Notes: a model not told the origin generated them from the letters alone. A DNA stretch of 64,000 nucleotides from Algoriphagus limi (GCF_024919275.1 NZ_JANWGH010000003.1:719677-783676), one strand, 5' to 3'. Positions 9,985 through 17,983 are shown, counted from the stretch's first letter. Program-made: numbers and translations.

Positions 9985-10076
9985 CAATACGATAATTTTT
10001 GACGGACGAAAATAGGAAATTTATTCCCAAGTGATGGGTTTTTAGCACTTTTTAAAATTTGGAAAAATGCGTTCTT

Positions 10077-10090
10077 GTGATAAATATTAC
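10077..10090. promoter_or_regulatory. Putative Crp/Fnr-type operator before thioredoxin
   Basis: GTGATAAATATTAC is an imperfect GTGAT-N4-ATCAC palindrome with one mismatch in the right arm. Its centre is about 44 nt before the start site predicted from the TATATTTG element at 10114-10121, close to the class II activator position. It resembles the sites at 10474 and 12052. Confidence 0.4.
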
Positions 10091-10093
10091 TGA

Positions 10094-10121
10094 TTGAGCT
10101 AATAGACGCCCTCTATATTTG
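10094..10121 (+). promoter_or_regulatory. Promoter of the thioredoxin gene
   Basis: A -33 TTG (10094-10096) and a -7 TATATTTG (10114-10121) are separated by 17 nt, a good fit to the Bacteroidota sigma-A promoter. The predicted start is near 10127. Confidence 0.6.
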
Positions 10122-10145
10122 TTCCATCATTAAAATTTGCAGATT

Positions 10146-10466
10146 ATGAGCGCACAACCAAAAACCTTTCAGGAATTGATCAATGGGGAAACCCTAGTGC
10201 TGGTAGATTTCTTTGCTACTTGGTGTGGCCCTTGCAAAATGATGCAGCCGATTCTGGAAGATACGGCAAGACAAGTGGGGGATCGACTGAAAATAGTTAA
10301 AGTAGATGTCGATCGTAATCCGCTAGCCGCTTCAACTTTCCAAGTGCGGGGAGTGCCAACTTTGGTTCTTTTCCAAAAGGGGAAAATCCTTTGGAGAGAG
10401 TCAGGGGTTGTGCCTGCTCATCACCTTGTGAAAGTCATTGAATCTCATTTGGGGGTAAATGCTTGA
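10146..10466 (+). CDS. Thioredoxin
   Basis: A 106-residue cytoplasmic thioredoxin with the redox motif WCGPCK (Cys27, Cys30) and the cis-proline segment RGVPTLVLF. ATG 10146 is chosen over an upstream in-frame TTG because it gives the standard thioredoxin length. There is no signal peptide. It heads a cluster of sulfur genes (metallo-beta-lactamase/rhodanese, outer-membrane protein, YeeE-type transporters). A likely partner role is reducing persulfides or sulfane sulfur carried by the rhodanese domains; this is inference from context. A Crp/Fnr-like site lies upstream of its promoter. Confidence 0.92.
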   Translation: MSAQPKTFQELINGETLVLVDFFATWCGPCKMMQPILEDTARQVGDRLKIVKVDVDRNPLAASTFQVRGVPTLVLFQKGKILWRESGVVPAHHLVKVIESHLGVNA

Positions 10467-10473
10467 TCCCGAA

Positions 10474-10487
10474 GTGACAAAAGTCAT
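10474..10487. promoter_or_regulatory. Putative Crp/Fnr-type operator before the persulfide dioxygenase-like gene
   Basis: GTGACAAAAGTCAT, a GTGAY-N4-RTCAY palindrome that shares AAAGTCA with the site at 12052. Its centre is about 42 nt upstream of the start predicted from TAAATTTG at 10510, the class II activator spacing. That promoter has no -33 element, as expected if it needs an activator. Confidence 0.45.
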
Positions 10488-10509
10488 TTAAGACCCTAAA
10501 TTCCATGTC

Positions 10510-10517
10510 TAAATTTG
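10510..10517 (+). promoter_or_regulatory. -7 promoter element of the metallo-beta-lactamase/rhodanese gene
   Basis: TAAATTTG matches TAnnTTTG, 36 nt before the ATG at 10554. No -33 TTG is seen about 19 nt upstream. Confidence 0.5.
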
Positions 10518-10553
10518 AAACATTATTTGATAGAAACTAAATAAACATAACCT

Positions 10554-11975
10554 ATGAAGATCGAACAAATCTATACCGGATGTTTGGCTCAGGGAGCCTA
10601 CTACATCGAGTCTGATGGCGAGGCCGCAGTCATTGATCCTTTGCGAGAAGTTCAGCCATATATCGAAAAAGCTGAGCGTAGAGGTGATAAAATCAAATAT
10701 GTATTGGAGACTCACTTCCATGCAGACTTTGTATCCGGACATAAGGATTTGGCTGCTAAAACTGGAGCAAAAATCGTTTATGGTCCTACCGGTATGAAAA
10801 TGGGATTTGACGCCATTATCGCTGAAGATGGTCAAGTTTTCGAATTGGGTAAGGCAAAAATCAAAGTGATTCACACCCCAGGTCATACAATGGAGTCTGT
10901 GTGCTACTTGTTGATCAACGAGGAAGGGAAAGAAGAGGCTTTGTTTACTGGTGACACCCTGTTCATCGGTGACGTAGGTCGACCTGATCTGGCTCAAAAG
11001 GTTGTTAAAGACTTGACTCAGGAGAAACTGGCAGCTCATCTTTACGATTCTCTTCGAAACAAGATCATGCCTCTTCCAGATGATTTGATCGTATATCCAG
11101 CTCACGGAGCAGGTTCTGCTTGTGGTAAAAACATGAGTAAGGAAACTTCCGATACCCTAGGTAATCAGAAGAAAACCAACTATGCGCTTCAGGATATGAC
11201 CAAGGAAGAGTTTATCAAAGAAGTATTGACTGGTTTGACTCCTCCTCCTGCTTATTTCCCTCAAAACGTAATGATGAATATCCAAGGATATGACAGCATT
11301 GATGAGGTATTGGAAAGAGGTATTAGACCTTTGTCTCCAGCAGAATTTGAAGCTGCAGCCAATGAAACTGGAGCGATGATTTTGGATACAAGAGACGCTC
11401 AGGTATTCGCAAAAGGTTTTATCCCTAATTCAATCAACATCGGAATCGACGGAAGCTTTGCAGTATGGGTAGGAGCGATGATTCCAGACCTAAAGCAAGA
11501 GATCTTGATTGTAGCTGAAGAAGGCCGTGAGGAAGAAGTTGTGACTCGTTTGGCACGTGTGGGATATGACTATGCGATTGGGTACATCAAAGGTGGATTT
11601 AAAGCTTGGAAAGAAAGCGGACATGAAGTTGATTCCATCACTTCCATTACTGTTGATGAATTGGCGAAAATTCAAGAAGGAGATCCAGATATTCACATTC
11701 TTGACGTGAGAAAAAATTCTGAATTCTTATCAGAGCATGTAATTGGAGCTGAAAATGCACCGTTGGATTACATCAATGATTCCATGTTGAAAGTGAAAAA
11801 GGATGAGACTTACTACGTGCATTGTGCAGGTGGTTACAGATCCATGATCTTCAACTCTATTTTGAGAGCTAGAGGTTATGATAATCTCATCGACGTTGCT
11901 GGTGGATTCACAGCAATTAAAGAATCGGGCAAATTCAAAGTTTCTGATTACGTATGCCCGACCACCCTACTATAA
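10554..11975 (+). CDS. Metallo-beta-lactamase fold protein with two rhodanese domains (persulfide dioxygenase-like)
   Basis: 473 residues. The N-terminal domain (1 to about 235) has the MBL metal motif HFHAD (His54, His56, Asp58, with His63), then HTPGHT, FTGDTLFIGDVGRPDL and PAHGAGS, the pattern of ETHE1/persulfide dioxygenase-type enzymes that oxidise glutathione persulfide with one iron. Two rhodanese domains follow. The first (about 259-350) has no cysteine in its active-site loop (AEEGREEE) and is probably inactive; the second (about 360-465) has CAGGYR with Cys424. The likely role is detoxification or oxidation of sulfane sulfur and hydrogen sulfide. It follows thioredoxin and precedes transport genes, and a Crp/Fnr-like site lies upstream. 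The fold is secure; the substrate is inferred. Confidence 0.88.
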   Translation: MKIEQIYTGCLAQGAYYIESDGEAAVIDPLREVQPYIEKAERRGDKIKYVLETHFHADFVSGHKDLAAKTGAKIVYGPTGMKMGFDAIIAEDGQVFELGKAKIKVIHTPGHTMESVCYLLINEEGKEEALFTGDTLFIGDVGRPDLAQKVVKDLTQEKLAAHLYDSLRNKIMPLPDDLIVYPAHGAGSACGKNMSKETSDTLGNQKKTNYALQDMTKEEFIKEVLTGLTPPPAYFPQNVMMNIQGYDSIDEVLERGIRPLSPAEFEAAANETGAMILDTRDAQVFAKGFIPNSINIGIDGSFAVWVGAMIPDLKQEILIVAEEGREEEVVTRLARVGYDYAIGYIKGGFKAWKESGHEVDSITSITVDELAKIQEGDPDIHILDVRKNSEFLSEHVIGAENAPLDYINDSMLKVKKDETYYVHCAGGYRSMIFNSILRARGYDNLIDVAGGFTAIKESGKFKVSDYVCPTTLL

Positions 11976-12002
11976 TGAATCCTGTAGAAAAGTTGCTTTA
12001 AG

Positions 12003-12035
12003 AAAATGGCAGGCCGCAAGGCTTGCCATTTTTAG
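12003..12035 (+). terminator. Rho-independent terminator after the MBL/rhodanese gene
   Basis: A G/C-rich stem (GGCAGGCC/GGCTTGCC with one G-T pair) around a GCAA tetraloop, flanked by A and T runs. Confidence 0.8.
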
Positions 12036-12051
12036 TATAAACCCATCAGAT

Positions 12052-12065
12052 GTGATCAAAGTCAC
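12052..12065. promoter_or_regulatory. Putative Crp/Fnr-type operator before the outer-membrane protein gene
   Basis: GTGATCAAAGTCAC lies inside a perfect TGTGA-N6-TCACA palindrome (12051-12066), the classical CRP arrangement, 15 nt before the ATG at 12081. I find no clear TAnnTTTG element at class II spacing before this gene, so here the site may work differently from the two upstream copies, perhaps as a repressor site. Confidence 0.5.
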
Positions 12066-12080
12066 AATTCTAACATAAAA

Positions 12081-13484
12081 ATGAAACGCAATTTTGTTTT
12101 TCTTTTGGTGGTCTTGGGTTTGATGGTTGGAAATGCTCAGAATTTATTTGCGCAGCACGGCCATGAAACTGAAGAAGAGCCTACACAAGAACGTCTCTTT
12201 GGGAAAGTTCTGGAAAGTGGTTCTTTCGAGTTCCATCTTCGTTCTTTCTTTATGGCGACAGTGAATCAGGGAGACCTGATGGATTATAGTACCTGGGGAA
12301 CAGGTGCAGGGCTTGGATATTTCAGTCCTCGGTGGAAAGGATTTGGAGTTGGGTTCAGTGGATTTTTCGTTTTCAGACATTATGAAAATAATATCCAAGA
12401 GAAAGACCCGATAACCGGGGTTAGTAACAGATATGAAATTACTCTTTATGATGTTCATCACCCGGCAAATCATAAGGATATGGATCGATTAGAGGAGCTT
12501 TACCTTTCTTATCAAAAAGAGGATATATCTATTTGGGCAGGAAGGCATCATTTCGAAAGCCCTCTTTTGAATGCTTCTGATAATCGGATGCGTCCAAACC
12601 TTTTCAGTGGAATTTCCATTGATTATACCCCAAGTAATTTCCATTTCAATGGTGCTTGGTTTTCACATGTGATTTCACGTGGATCTTTGGAATGGCTTCC
12701 TGTAGAGGAATCATTTGGGTTTTACAGTACTGGAAGAAATCCTCTTGGGGAAGATGAGAGTTATAGGCGCCATGTTGAATCGAAGGGGATTGGGATTGTA
12801 GGGGTGGAATACTTGAAAGATGATCTTCACATCCAATCCTGGAATTACCTCGCGGAGGGTGTCTTTGGAATTTCTTTTCTTCAGGCTAATGGCACTGCCA
12901 AGTGGGGCGGAAAAGTAGATGGAGTATGGGGAGTTCAAGGGTTTGCTCAGACTGCGCTTGGGGATGGAGGGAATCCCGATCCAGCAAAAGCTTATATTCT
13001 TCCTGGGGAGAAATCCTATGGAATAGGCTTTCGAGCAGGGATCAAATGGCCTCATGCCTTATTGACTGCCAATTATTTGGGAGTTTCTAATCATGGTAGG
13101 TTTTTGTTCCCAAGAGAGTGGGGAAGAGAGCAGTTTTTCGTCAGCCTTCAGCGCGAGCGATTTGAAGGACTAGGTGGAGGAAGCTCATTTATGATCCAAT
13201 ATGACCACACCTTTATCCATGATAAATTAAAGGTCAGTTTTGGAGCTTCTCATACTGATACTGCGGATTTCGAAGATGTCAGATTAAATAAGTACGGTAT
13301 TCCAAACTATTACCACTTTAGTGGGTTGGTGGATTACCGCTTTGATGGGTTCTTTAAAGGATTAGATTTGCAATTGTTGGTAGTTGGGAAGAAACAATAT
13401 GCCAACCAAGTGACTCCGATAGAGTATGTGATCAATCGGGTGAATATGGTCAACACATCAATTATCTTGGATTATAGATTTTAA
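12081..13484 (+). CDS. Outer-membrane beta-barrel/porin-like protein of the sulfur module
   Basis: 467 residues with a clear signal peptide (MKRNFVFLLVVLGLMVG...FAQ), a short acidic His-containing mature N-terminus (HGHETEEE), and then alternating hydrophobic/aromatic strands to a C-terminal Phe (DYRF), typical of an outer-membrane barrel. I do not recognise a specific family; it looks porin-like. It sits 28 nt before two YeeE/YedE-type inner-membrane transporters, so it may be the outer-membrane entry for a sulfur compound such as thiosulfate. That role is inference from context. Confidence 0.7.
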   Translation: MKRNFVFLLVVLGLMVGNAQNLFAQHGHETEEEPTQERLFGKVLESGSFEFHLRSFFMATVNQGDLMDYSTWGTGAGLGYFSPRWKGFGVGFSGFFVFRHYENNIQEKDPITGVSNRYEITLYDVHHPANHKDMDRLEELYLSYQKEDISIWAGRHHFESPLLNASDNRMRPNLFSGISIDYTPSNFHFNGAWFSHVISRGSLEWLPVEESFGFYSTGRNPLGEDESYRRHVESKGIGIVGVEYLKDDLHIQSWNYLAEGVFGISFLQANGTAKWGGKVDGVWGVQGFAQTALGDGGNPDPAKAYILPGEKSYGIGFRAGIKWPHALLTANYLGVSNHGRFLFPREWGREQFFVSLQRERFEGLGGGSSFMIQYDHTFIHDKLKVSFGASHTDTADFEDVRLNKYGIPNYYHFSGLVDYRFDGFFKGLDLQLLVVGKKQYANQVTPIEYVINRVNMVNTSIILDYRF

Positions 13485-13512
13485 AAATAGAATAAACAAT
13501 AAGTAAAAACAG

Positions 13513-14094
13513 ATGAATCAATTTATGGAATGGATTACACAACCTTGGCCTTGGTATGTAGCAGGTCCGCTTATCGGATTGACAGTGCCAGCGCTATTGA
13601 TTTTGGGGAATAAAACCTTCGGGATTTCTTCCTCTTTGCGACATGTTTGTGCAATATGTGTGCCTTCAGGTATTCCTTTCTTTACCTATAACTGGAAGAA
13701 GGAAATTTGGAATCTTTTGTTTGTCCTAGGGATTTTAATCGGTGGTTTTGTGGCTACTAATTTCCTGGCAAACCCGGATTCTATCATTGTATCAGAGGCA
13801 ACTCAGGCAGATTTGAAAGCTTTGGGTGTAACAGATTTTGGCAACCTTCTTCCTGCTGATATTTTCTCTTGGGAAAATCTCTTTACTGCAAAAGGCTTGT
13901 TGTTCTTTGTAGTTGGAGGATTTTTGGTTGGTTTCGGTACTCGCTATGCTGGCGGTTGTACTTCTGGCCATGCAATTATGGGAATCAGTTCCCTTCAGTG
14001 GCAGTCCGTATTGGCAACTACATTCTTTATGATTGGTGGTTTCCTAATGACCCACGTTTTCCTTGAGCCATTAATGAAATTAGTAGGATTTTAA
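13513..14094 (+). CDS. YeeE/YedE-type transporter, N-terminal half
   Basis: A 193-residue inner-membrane protein with about four or five membrane segments. The motif [13 protein letters not shown] is the signature of the sulfur-transport family (YeeE/YedE, PF04143), in which conserved cysteines pass thiosulfate through the membrane in TsuA. Full-length members are about 350 residues with two such halves; here the halves are separate genes, and the second begins 12 nt downstream. An additional CAIC lies near residue 43. The two products probably assemble as a heterodimer. Confidence 0.82.
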   Translation: MNQFMEWITQPWPWYVAGPLIGLTVPALLILGNKTFGISSSLRHVCAICVPSGIPFFTYNWKKEIWNLLFVLGILIGGFVATNFLANPDSIIVSEATQADLKALGVTDFGNLLPADIFSWENLFTAKGLLFFVVGGFLVGFGTRYAGGCTSGHAIMGISSLQWQSVLATTFFMIGGFLMTHVFLEPLMKLVGF

Positions 14095-14106
14095 AATTTA
14101 GAAGAA

Positions 14107-14598
14107 ATGAAAGTAGCAGAAAAAGAAAACCCTTCAAAGAACATATCCTACACCACCCTTGACAAAAAGCCATACGAAGAAAAAGGCTTAGAATTACTTA
14201 AATACCTCATTTTGGGGGTGTTGTTTGGGATTGTTTTTGTTAAAGCTGAGATTATTTCCTGGTTTAGAATTCAGGAGATGTTTAGACTACAATCTTTCCA
14301 TATGTATGGTGTGATTGGTTCAGCTGTGGTAGTGGGAATTATTTCCGTTCAAATTATCAAGCGATTCAATATCAAAACCATTCACGGAGAGCCAATCAAT
14401 ATTCCAAATAAGGAATTCCGAAAAGGTCAAATCATTGGTGGATTTATCTTTGGTTTGGGTTGGGCGTTGACTGGAGCTTGTCCAGGACCTTTGTTTGCTC
14501 AGATCGGTAGTGGTTATACTGTAATTTTGGTGACCTTGATTTCTGCCCTTGCAGGAACTTGGGTTTATGGTCGATTTGCAAATAAATTGCCGAATTAA
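14107..14598 (+). CDS. YeeE/YedE-type transporter, C-terminal half (DUF6691-like)
   Basis: 163 residues with about four membrane segments and the second family motif, GWALTGACPGP, containing the conserved Cys. The first 35 residues are charged and cytoplasmic. It is the partner of the preceding half-transporter and ends the sulfur module; a terminator follows within 20 nt. The substrate is inferred to be thiosulfate or another sulfane-sulfur compound from the family and from the adjacent rhodanese gene. Confidence 0.8.
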   Translation: MKVAEKENPSKNISYTTLDKKPYEEKGLELLKYLILGVLFGIVFVKAEIISWFRIQEMFRLQSFHMYGVIGSAVVVGIISVQIIKRFNIKTIHGEPINIPNKEFRKGQIIGGFIFGLGWALTGACPGPLFAQIGSGYTVILVTLISALAGTWVYGRFANKLPN

Positions 14599-14614
14599 CA
14601 CACAAATCTTGAGG

Positions 14615-14648
14615 AAAGCCGCTGTTTGAAAAATCAGCGGCTTTTTTT
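14615..14648 (+). terminator. Rho-independent terminator ending the sulfur module
   Basis: A 10-bp stem AAAGCCGCTG/CAGCGGCTTT followed by a T-tract. Confidence 0.9.
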
Positions 14649-14739
14649 GTTAGAGTCGGATAATCAACGAGATAGGTTTCCAAAAGGAGTTTATCAAAAT
14701 TTTTTTGGAAAAATTCGAATTGAAAAATGTCCAAAAGCC

Positions 14740-14770
14740 TTTTGCAAAATTCAGAATCGTCTTACTTTTG
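14740..14770 (+). promoter_or_regulatory. Promoter of tRNA-Ser
   Basis: A -33 TTTTG (14740-14744) and a -7 TACTTTTG (14763-14770) separated by 18 nt, a full consensus. The tRNA starts 33 nt downstream of the -7 element. Confidence 0.75.
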
Positions 14771-14803
14771 CAAACCGAAACGGAGAAAGTCCGGATCGGA
14801 AAT

Positions 14804-14888
14804 AGAGGAGTGGCAGAGTGGTCGATTGCGGCGGTCTTGAAAACCGTTGTACCGAGAGGTACCGGGGGTTCGAATCCCTCCTCCTCTG
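14804..14888 (+). tRNA. tRNA-Ser(UGA)
   Basis: An 85-nt class II tRNA. Acceptor strands AGAGGAG and CTCCTCT pair fully, the D arm begins GCAGAGTGG, and the anticodon loop CTTGAAA gives anticodon TGA. A long variable arm (TACCGAGAGGTA) is present, and the T loop is TTCGAAT. The discriminator base is G, as expected for serine. The 3' CCA is not encoded. Confidence 0.97.
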
Positions 14889-14892
14889 CAAA

Positions 14893-14929
14893 ACAAAAGA
14901 GCCTGATGAAAAACATCAGTCTCTTTTGT
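14893..14929. terminator. Terminator between tRNA-Ser and the YihY gene
   Basis: A two-part hairpin: ACAAAAGAG/CTCTTTTGT enclosing CTGATG/CATCAG. T-rich sequence on both strands suggests it stops tRNA-Ser and the convergent yihY operon. Confidence 0.75.
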
Positions 14930-14962
14930 TTATCTATCATTAATGTTTTTCAAGGTTTACGA

Positions 14963-15934
14963 TCATTCCTCATCGTAATCAATCTCCGTATACTTTTCTT
15001 CGGCGATTCGTTTTTTCTTTTCATCCATTAAGTCCAAAGTCACATTAATCTCAAAGGAGATCAATACAATCAGAGAGGTGATGTAAAGCCATAGCATCAA
15101 ACCGATAAGGGTACCGATAGATCCATATAGTTTGTTGTAGCTAGCAAAATTGGTTAAGTAGTAAGTAAACACATAAAAGGTAAGTGTAATCAACAGGCCG
15201 GCTACATTGGAACCCACAGAGAAAAAATGCCACTTATCGTGCACGGCAGGAGCATTTCTAAAAATGAAAGCTGAGGTGAAGTAAAATACCATCAGTAAAA
15301 CCAAGAATTTCAGGGCATTAAAGAGAAAAATCAAAAAACTGGAATTGAAAAGATGGGTGTTTTCAACGCGCTGAATAGCAATAGTTCCAAAGATCATAAT
15401 TGTACTGGCCGCACAAATAGTCAAAACCAGAATAAAAACAATGGATACAGCTATCAAACGGCTCTTGAAAAAACCTCTACTTTCTTTTGTCTGATAAACG
15501 GAATTGAAAGAACTCATCATGGAAACAACTCCTTGGGTGGATGCAAAAAGGGCGAAGAAGAAACCAAAAGACAAAAGGCTTTGCCGAGGTTTGGAAACAA
15601 TATCCATGATTGTTCCCTCCATTTCCAAATAAATTTCCATTGGAAGAATTTCCCGAACGAAATTCAAAATATTCTCCGTGGTGACTACTGGAAAGAAGTC
15701 CTGGATATAAGGAATCAGATTTAGCAAAAAGAGAAGAAGAGGAAATAAGGCAATAATAAAACTGAATGCCATCGACCCAGCTCGCTCGTTGATATCATCT
15801 TTCTGAAGTTGTTGGATGAAAAGCTTGGATGTGTCGTAGAGGTTTTTGTCTGGATTGCCAAAGTGGAATTTGCGCAATCGCAAAAGCTGCTCGTGAATTC
15901 TATCCTCTATTTTTCGAATATGCTTTTTGACCAC
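14963..15934 (-). CDS. YihY/BrkB-family inner-membrane protein
   Basis: 323 residues with six predicted membrane segments. Family-typical stretches include the GSMAFSF region after the first soluble part, FFALFASTQG, and GSIGTLIGLMLWLYITSLIVLI near the end. Formerly misnamed ribonuclease BN; the true function is unknown, with transport suggested. The start is GTG at 15934, 9 nt after the thioesterase stop, so it is the third gene of the mltG-thioesterase-yihY transcript. The N-terminal 40 and C-terminal 30 residues are charged and cytoplasmic. Confidence 0.85.
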   Translation of the reverse strand: MVKKHIRKIEDRIHEQLLRLRKFHFGNPDKNLYDTSKLFIQQLQKDDINERAGSMAFSFIIALFPLLLFLLNLIPYIQDFFPVVTTENILNFVREILPMEIYLEMEGTIMDIVSKPRQSLLSFGFFFALFASTQGVVSMMSSFNSVYQTKESRGFFKSRLIAVSIVFILVLTICAASTIMIFGTIAIQRVENTHLFNSSFLIFLFNALKFLVLLMVFYFTSAFIFRNAPAVHDKWHFFSVGSNVAGLLITLTFYVFTYYLTNFASYNKLYGSIGTLIGLMLWLYITSLIVLISFEINVTLDLMDEKKKRIAEEKYTEIDYDEE

Positions 15935-15943
15935 AGATTCTTA

Positions 15944-16351
15944 CTATTGAAAAAAAGGTTTCATTAAAGCTAACAAATTCTGAGGGGGTCTGGTAGGTTG
16001 GTGGTTTTCTTTTTTCAAAAATGCTAAAACTGTCCATCCTTCTGTGATTAATTCTCCGGACTCATTGAAGACTTCATATTCAAACCTGATCTTGACTCCA
16101 GGTAGGGTAGGGATTTTGGTTCGGATGGTTAGTAATTCATCATATTTCCCAGATTTCAAATACCGGTAATGACTTTCCAAGACCGGCATCATCACGCCTT
16201 CCTCTTCCATTTTTGCATAAGAAAATCCAATCTGTCGCATCGCTTCGACCCGCCCCACTTCGAAATACATGGCGTAATTGCCATAATAGACATAGCTCAT
16301 TTGGTCGGTTTCCGCATAGCGAACGCGAATTTGAGTGTCTGCTTGGTACAT
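15944..16351 (-). CDS. Acyl-CoA thioesterase, YbgC-like hotdog fold
   Basis: 135 residues with a single hotdog (4HBT) domain. The segment RVRYAETDQMSYVYYGNY matches the YbgC/4HBT pattern around the catalytic Asp (in ETD), with Tyr where many members have His. It hydrolyses acyl-CoA thioesters; the physiological substrate is unknown. Its ATG overlaps the stop codon of mltG (TAATG), so translation is probably coupled. Confidence 0.87.
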   Translation of the reverse strand: MYQADTQIRVRYAETDQMSYVYYGNYAMYFEVGRVEAMRQIGFSYAKMEEEGVMMPVLESHYRYLKSGKYDELLTIRTKIPTLPGVKIRFEYEVFNESGELITEGWTVLAFLKKENHQPTRPPQNLLALMKPFFQ

Positions 16352-17403
16352 TATTGGAAAATTTTAGCTCTATTCAATGCCGCTTGATAGCGTCTCGCAT
16401 TAGCATTGTGTTGTGCCAAATTGGTAGCAAAAACATGGTAACCTGAAAAATCCTCTTTGGCACAGAAGTATAAGTAATTGTGCTTTTCAGCATTCAATAC
16501 GGCCTCCAATGCCGTAATATCCGGTAAATTAATTGGTCCGGGAGGAAGTCCAGGATACATATAGGTATTGTAAGGGCTATCTGTCTCCTTATGGACATTC
16601 AACACTCGTTTAATGCTGAAATCACCTAAGGCGAATATTAAAGTTGGATCGGCCTGTAATGGCATGTTCAAACGAAGTCGATTTAAATAAACTCCCGCAA
16701 TCCGGTCACGCTCATCATTTTTTTGACTTTCGGCCTGCACAATGCTTGCTAGCGTGGTGACTTCTTTTTGATTCAATCCCAAAGCCTTTGCTTTTTCCTT
16801 TCGCTCATCTGTCCAAAAGGCTTGATATTCTCGATACATGCGGTCAAAAAGTGCGTCAGGGCTGGTATTCCACCAAACTTCATAGGTATTTGGAATAAAC
16901 ATTCCCATGATACTTTCTTCCTCAAAATCAAACTTGCGGATATATACAGAATCCTGAATCAGGGTTAAAAATTGCTCTGGTTCCATTTCCAGATTAGCAG
17001 TGATTTTCTCTGCCAAATCCTCTTTGGTACGGACATTATTGAAAGTGATCCGTACAGGTGTTTGATCTCCTGATCGAAGCAACCTTACTAATTCGAGGTT
17101 AGTCATTCCTGGTTGAATGCTGTACAAACCCGGTTTGACCAGTTCCTGATAGTCCAAAACCTTGGCGACAAAACCAAAACTGATAGGATCATTGACTATT
17201 TTTTCTTCGAAAAGCTTATTAGCGACGTATTTATAATTTGCATTGCTAGGAATCCGAAAAGCAATGGGATCTCGATTATCACTTTCTACCAATACATTCG
17301 GACTGAAAAAAACCTGATAGAAATAAAAGGTCATGGAAATCCCCAAAACCGAGAAAGTGATAATCAGGATTAGTAAAAGTTTTTTCTTCTTGTCAGTGAG
17401 CAT
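16351..17403 (-). CDS. mltG: Endolytic murein transglycosylase MltG
   Basis: A 350-residue inner-membrane enzyme that cuts nascent peptidoglycan strands. One N-terminal membrane segment (about residues 9-29) is followed by a LysM-like region (about 45-115) and the YceG catalytic domain with ASIVQAESQ, whose Glu is the catalytic residue, then LQADPT and YNTYMYPGLPPGPI. The length matches the family. It is the first gene of a minus-strand operon, overlapping the thioesterase by 1 nt. A role in setting glycan chain length is established for the family. Confidence 0.94.
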   Translation of the reverse strand: MLTDKKKKLLLILIITFSVLGISMTFYFYQVFFSPNVLVESDNRDPIAFRIPSNANYKYVANKLFEEKIVNDPISFGFVAKVLDYQELVKPGLYSIQPGMTNLELVRLLRSGDQTPVRITFNNVRTKEDLAEKITANLEMEPEQFLTLIQDSVYIRKFDFEEESIMGMFIPNTYEVWWNTSPDALFDRMYREYQAFWTDERKEKAKALGLNQKEVTTLASIVQAESQKNDERDRIAGVYLNRLRLNMPLQADPTLIFALGDFSIKRVLNVHKETDSPYNTYMYPGLPPGPINLPDITALEAVLNAEKHNYLYFCAKEDFSGYHVFATNLAQHNANARRYQAALNRAKIFQ

Positions 17404-17564
17404 GGCCGTAAAATTAGAAAAAGGAAATAAATAAAGCGGTGTTTTGAAAAAACTGAAATTAGAAAGGAATGGTTGCTACTGATTTTACTCAAATCACTAC
17501 TTTTAACCTTGGCTTTACCTTCAAAGATTCTGAGGAAGACTTTTATATATTATCTCATCATTTA

Positions 17565-17975
17565 ATGATTCCCGTTACCTGCGCATTAATTTTTCAAGAT
17601 CAAAAAGTTCTAGCAGTCAGACGCTCTCAATCTATGCCTTTGGGTGGTTTCTGGGAATTTCCAGGTGGGAAAATAGAAAAAGGGGAGAGTCCTGAATCCT
17701 GCATCATCAGAGAAATAAAAGAGGAATTGGGGATCGAAATTAAACTTGGCGAATTATTGCCGGCATCTGACCATGCCTATTCCACAGAGAAAGTGATTCG
17801 CTTGATTCCATTTTCAGCAATAATTCATTCAGGAGAAATCAAACTTCATGAGCATGATCAGCTATCTTGGCTAGGTGCAAACGAACTTTTTGAAGTAACT
17901 TGGGCACCTGCTGATATCCCCATTGTTTCCTATTTGAAGGAGCATTGGATATCCATTATCAATGGAATCAAATGA
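17565..17975 (+). CDS. NUDIX hydrolase (MutT-like)
   Basis: 136 residues from ATG 17565. The Nudix box is intact: GGKIEKGE, then REIKEELGIE, preceded by PLGGFWEFP, the arrangement of 8-oxo-dGTP pyrophosphatase MutT. An upstream in-frame ATG at 17469 would add 32 residues that look nothing like the family. A near-consensus -7 element (TACTTTTA, 17498-17505) lies between the two starts, which favours 17565. The likely role is removing oxidised nucleotides from the pool. The next gene starts 8 nt after the stop. Confidence 0.85.
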   Translation: MIPVTCALIFQDQKVLAVRRSQSMPLGGFWEFPGGKIEKGESPESCIIREIKEELGIEIKLGELLPASDHAYSTEKVIRLIPFSAIIHSGEIKLHEHDQLSWLGANELFEVTWAPADIPIVSYLKEHWISIINGIK

Positions 17976-17983
17976 ATTGAGAA

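Noticed and set aside
10509-11105. A 198-codon frame antisense to the MBL/rhodanese gene
   Set aside because: Overlaps a clear gene; the peptide has no recognisable pattern.
12051-12066. Reading the TGTGA-N6-TCACA site as a cAMP-CRP site as in E. coli
   Set aside because: Bacteroidota Crp/Fnr proteins differ in effector; only the palindrome can be claimed.
14650-15031. Open reading frames on both strands across tRNA-Ser encoding GFEPP or [14 protein letters not shown] peptides
   Set aside because: They are the well-known false translations of a serine tRNA gene; the tRNA structure explains the sequence.
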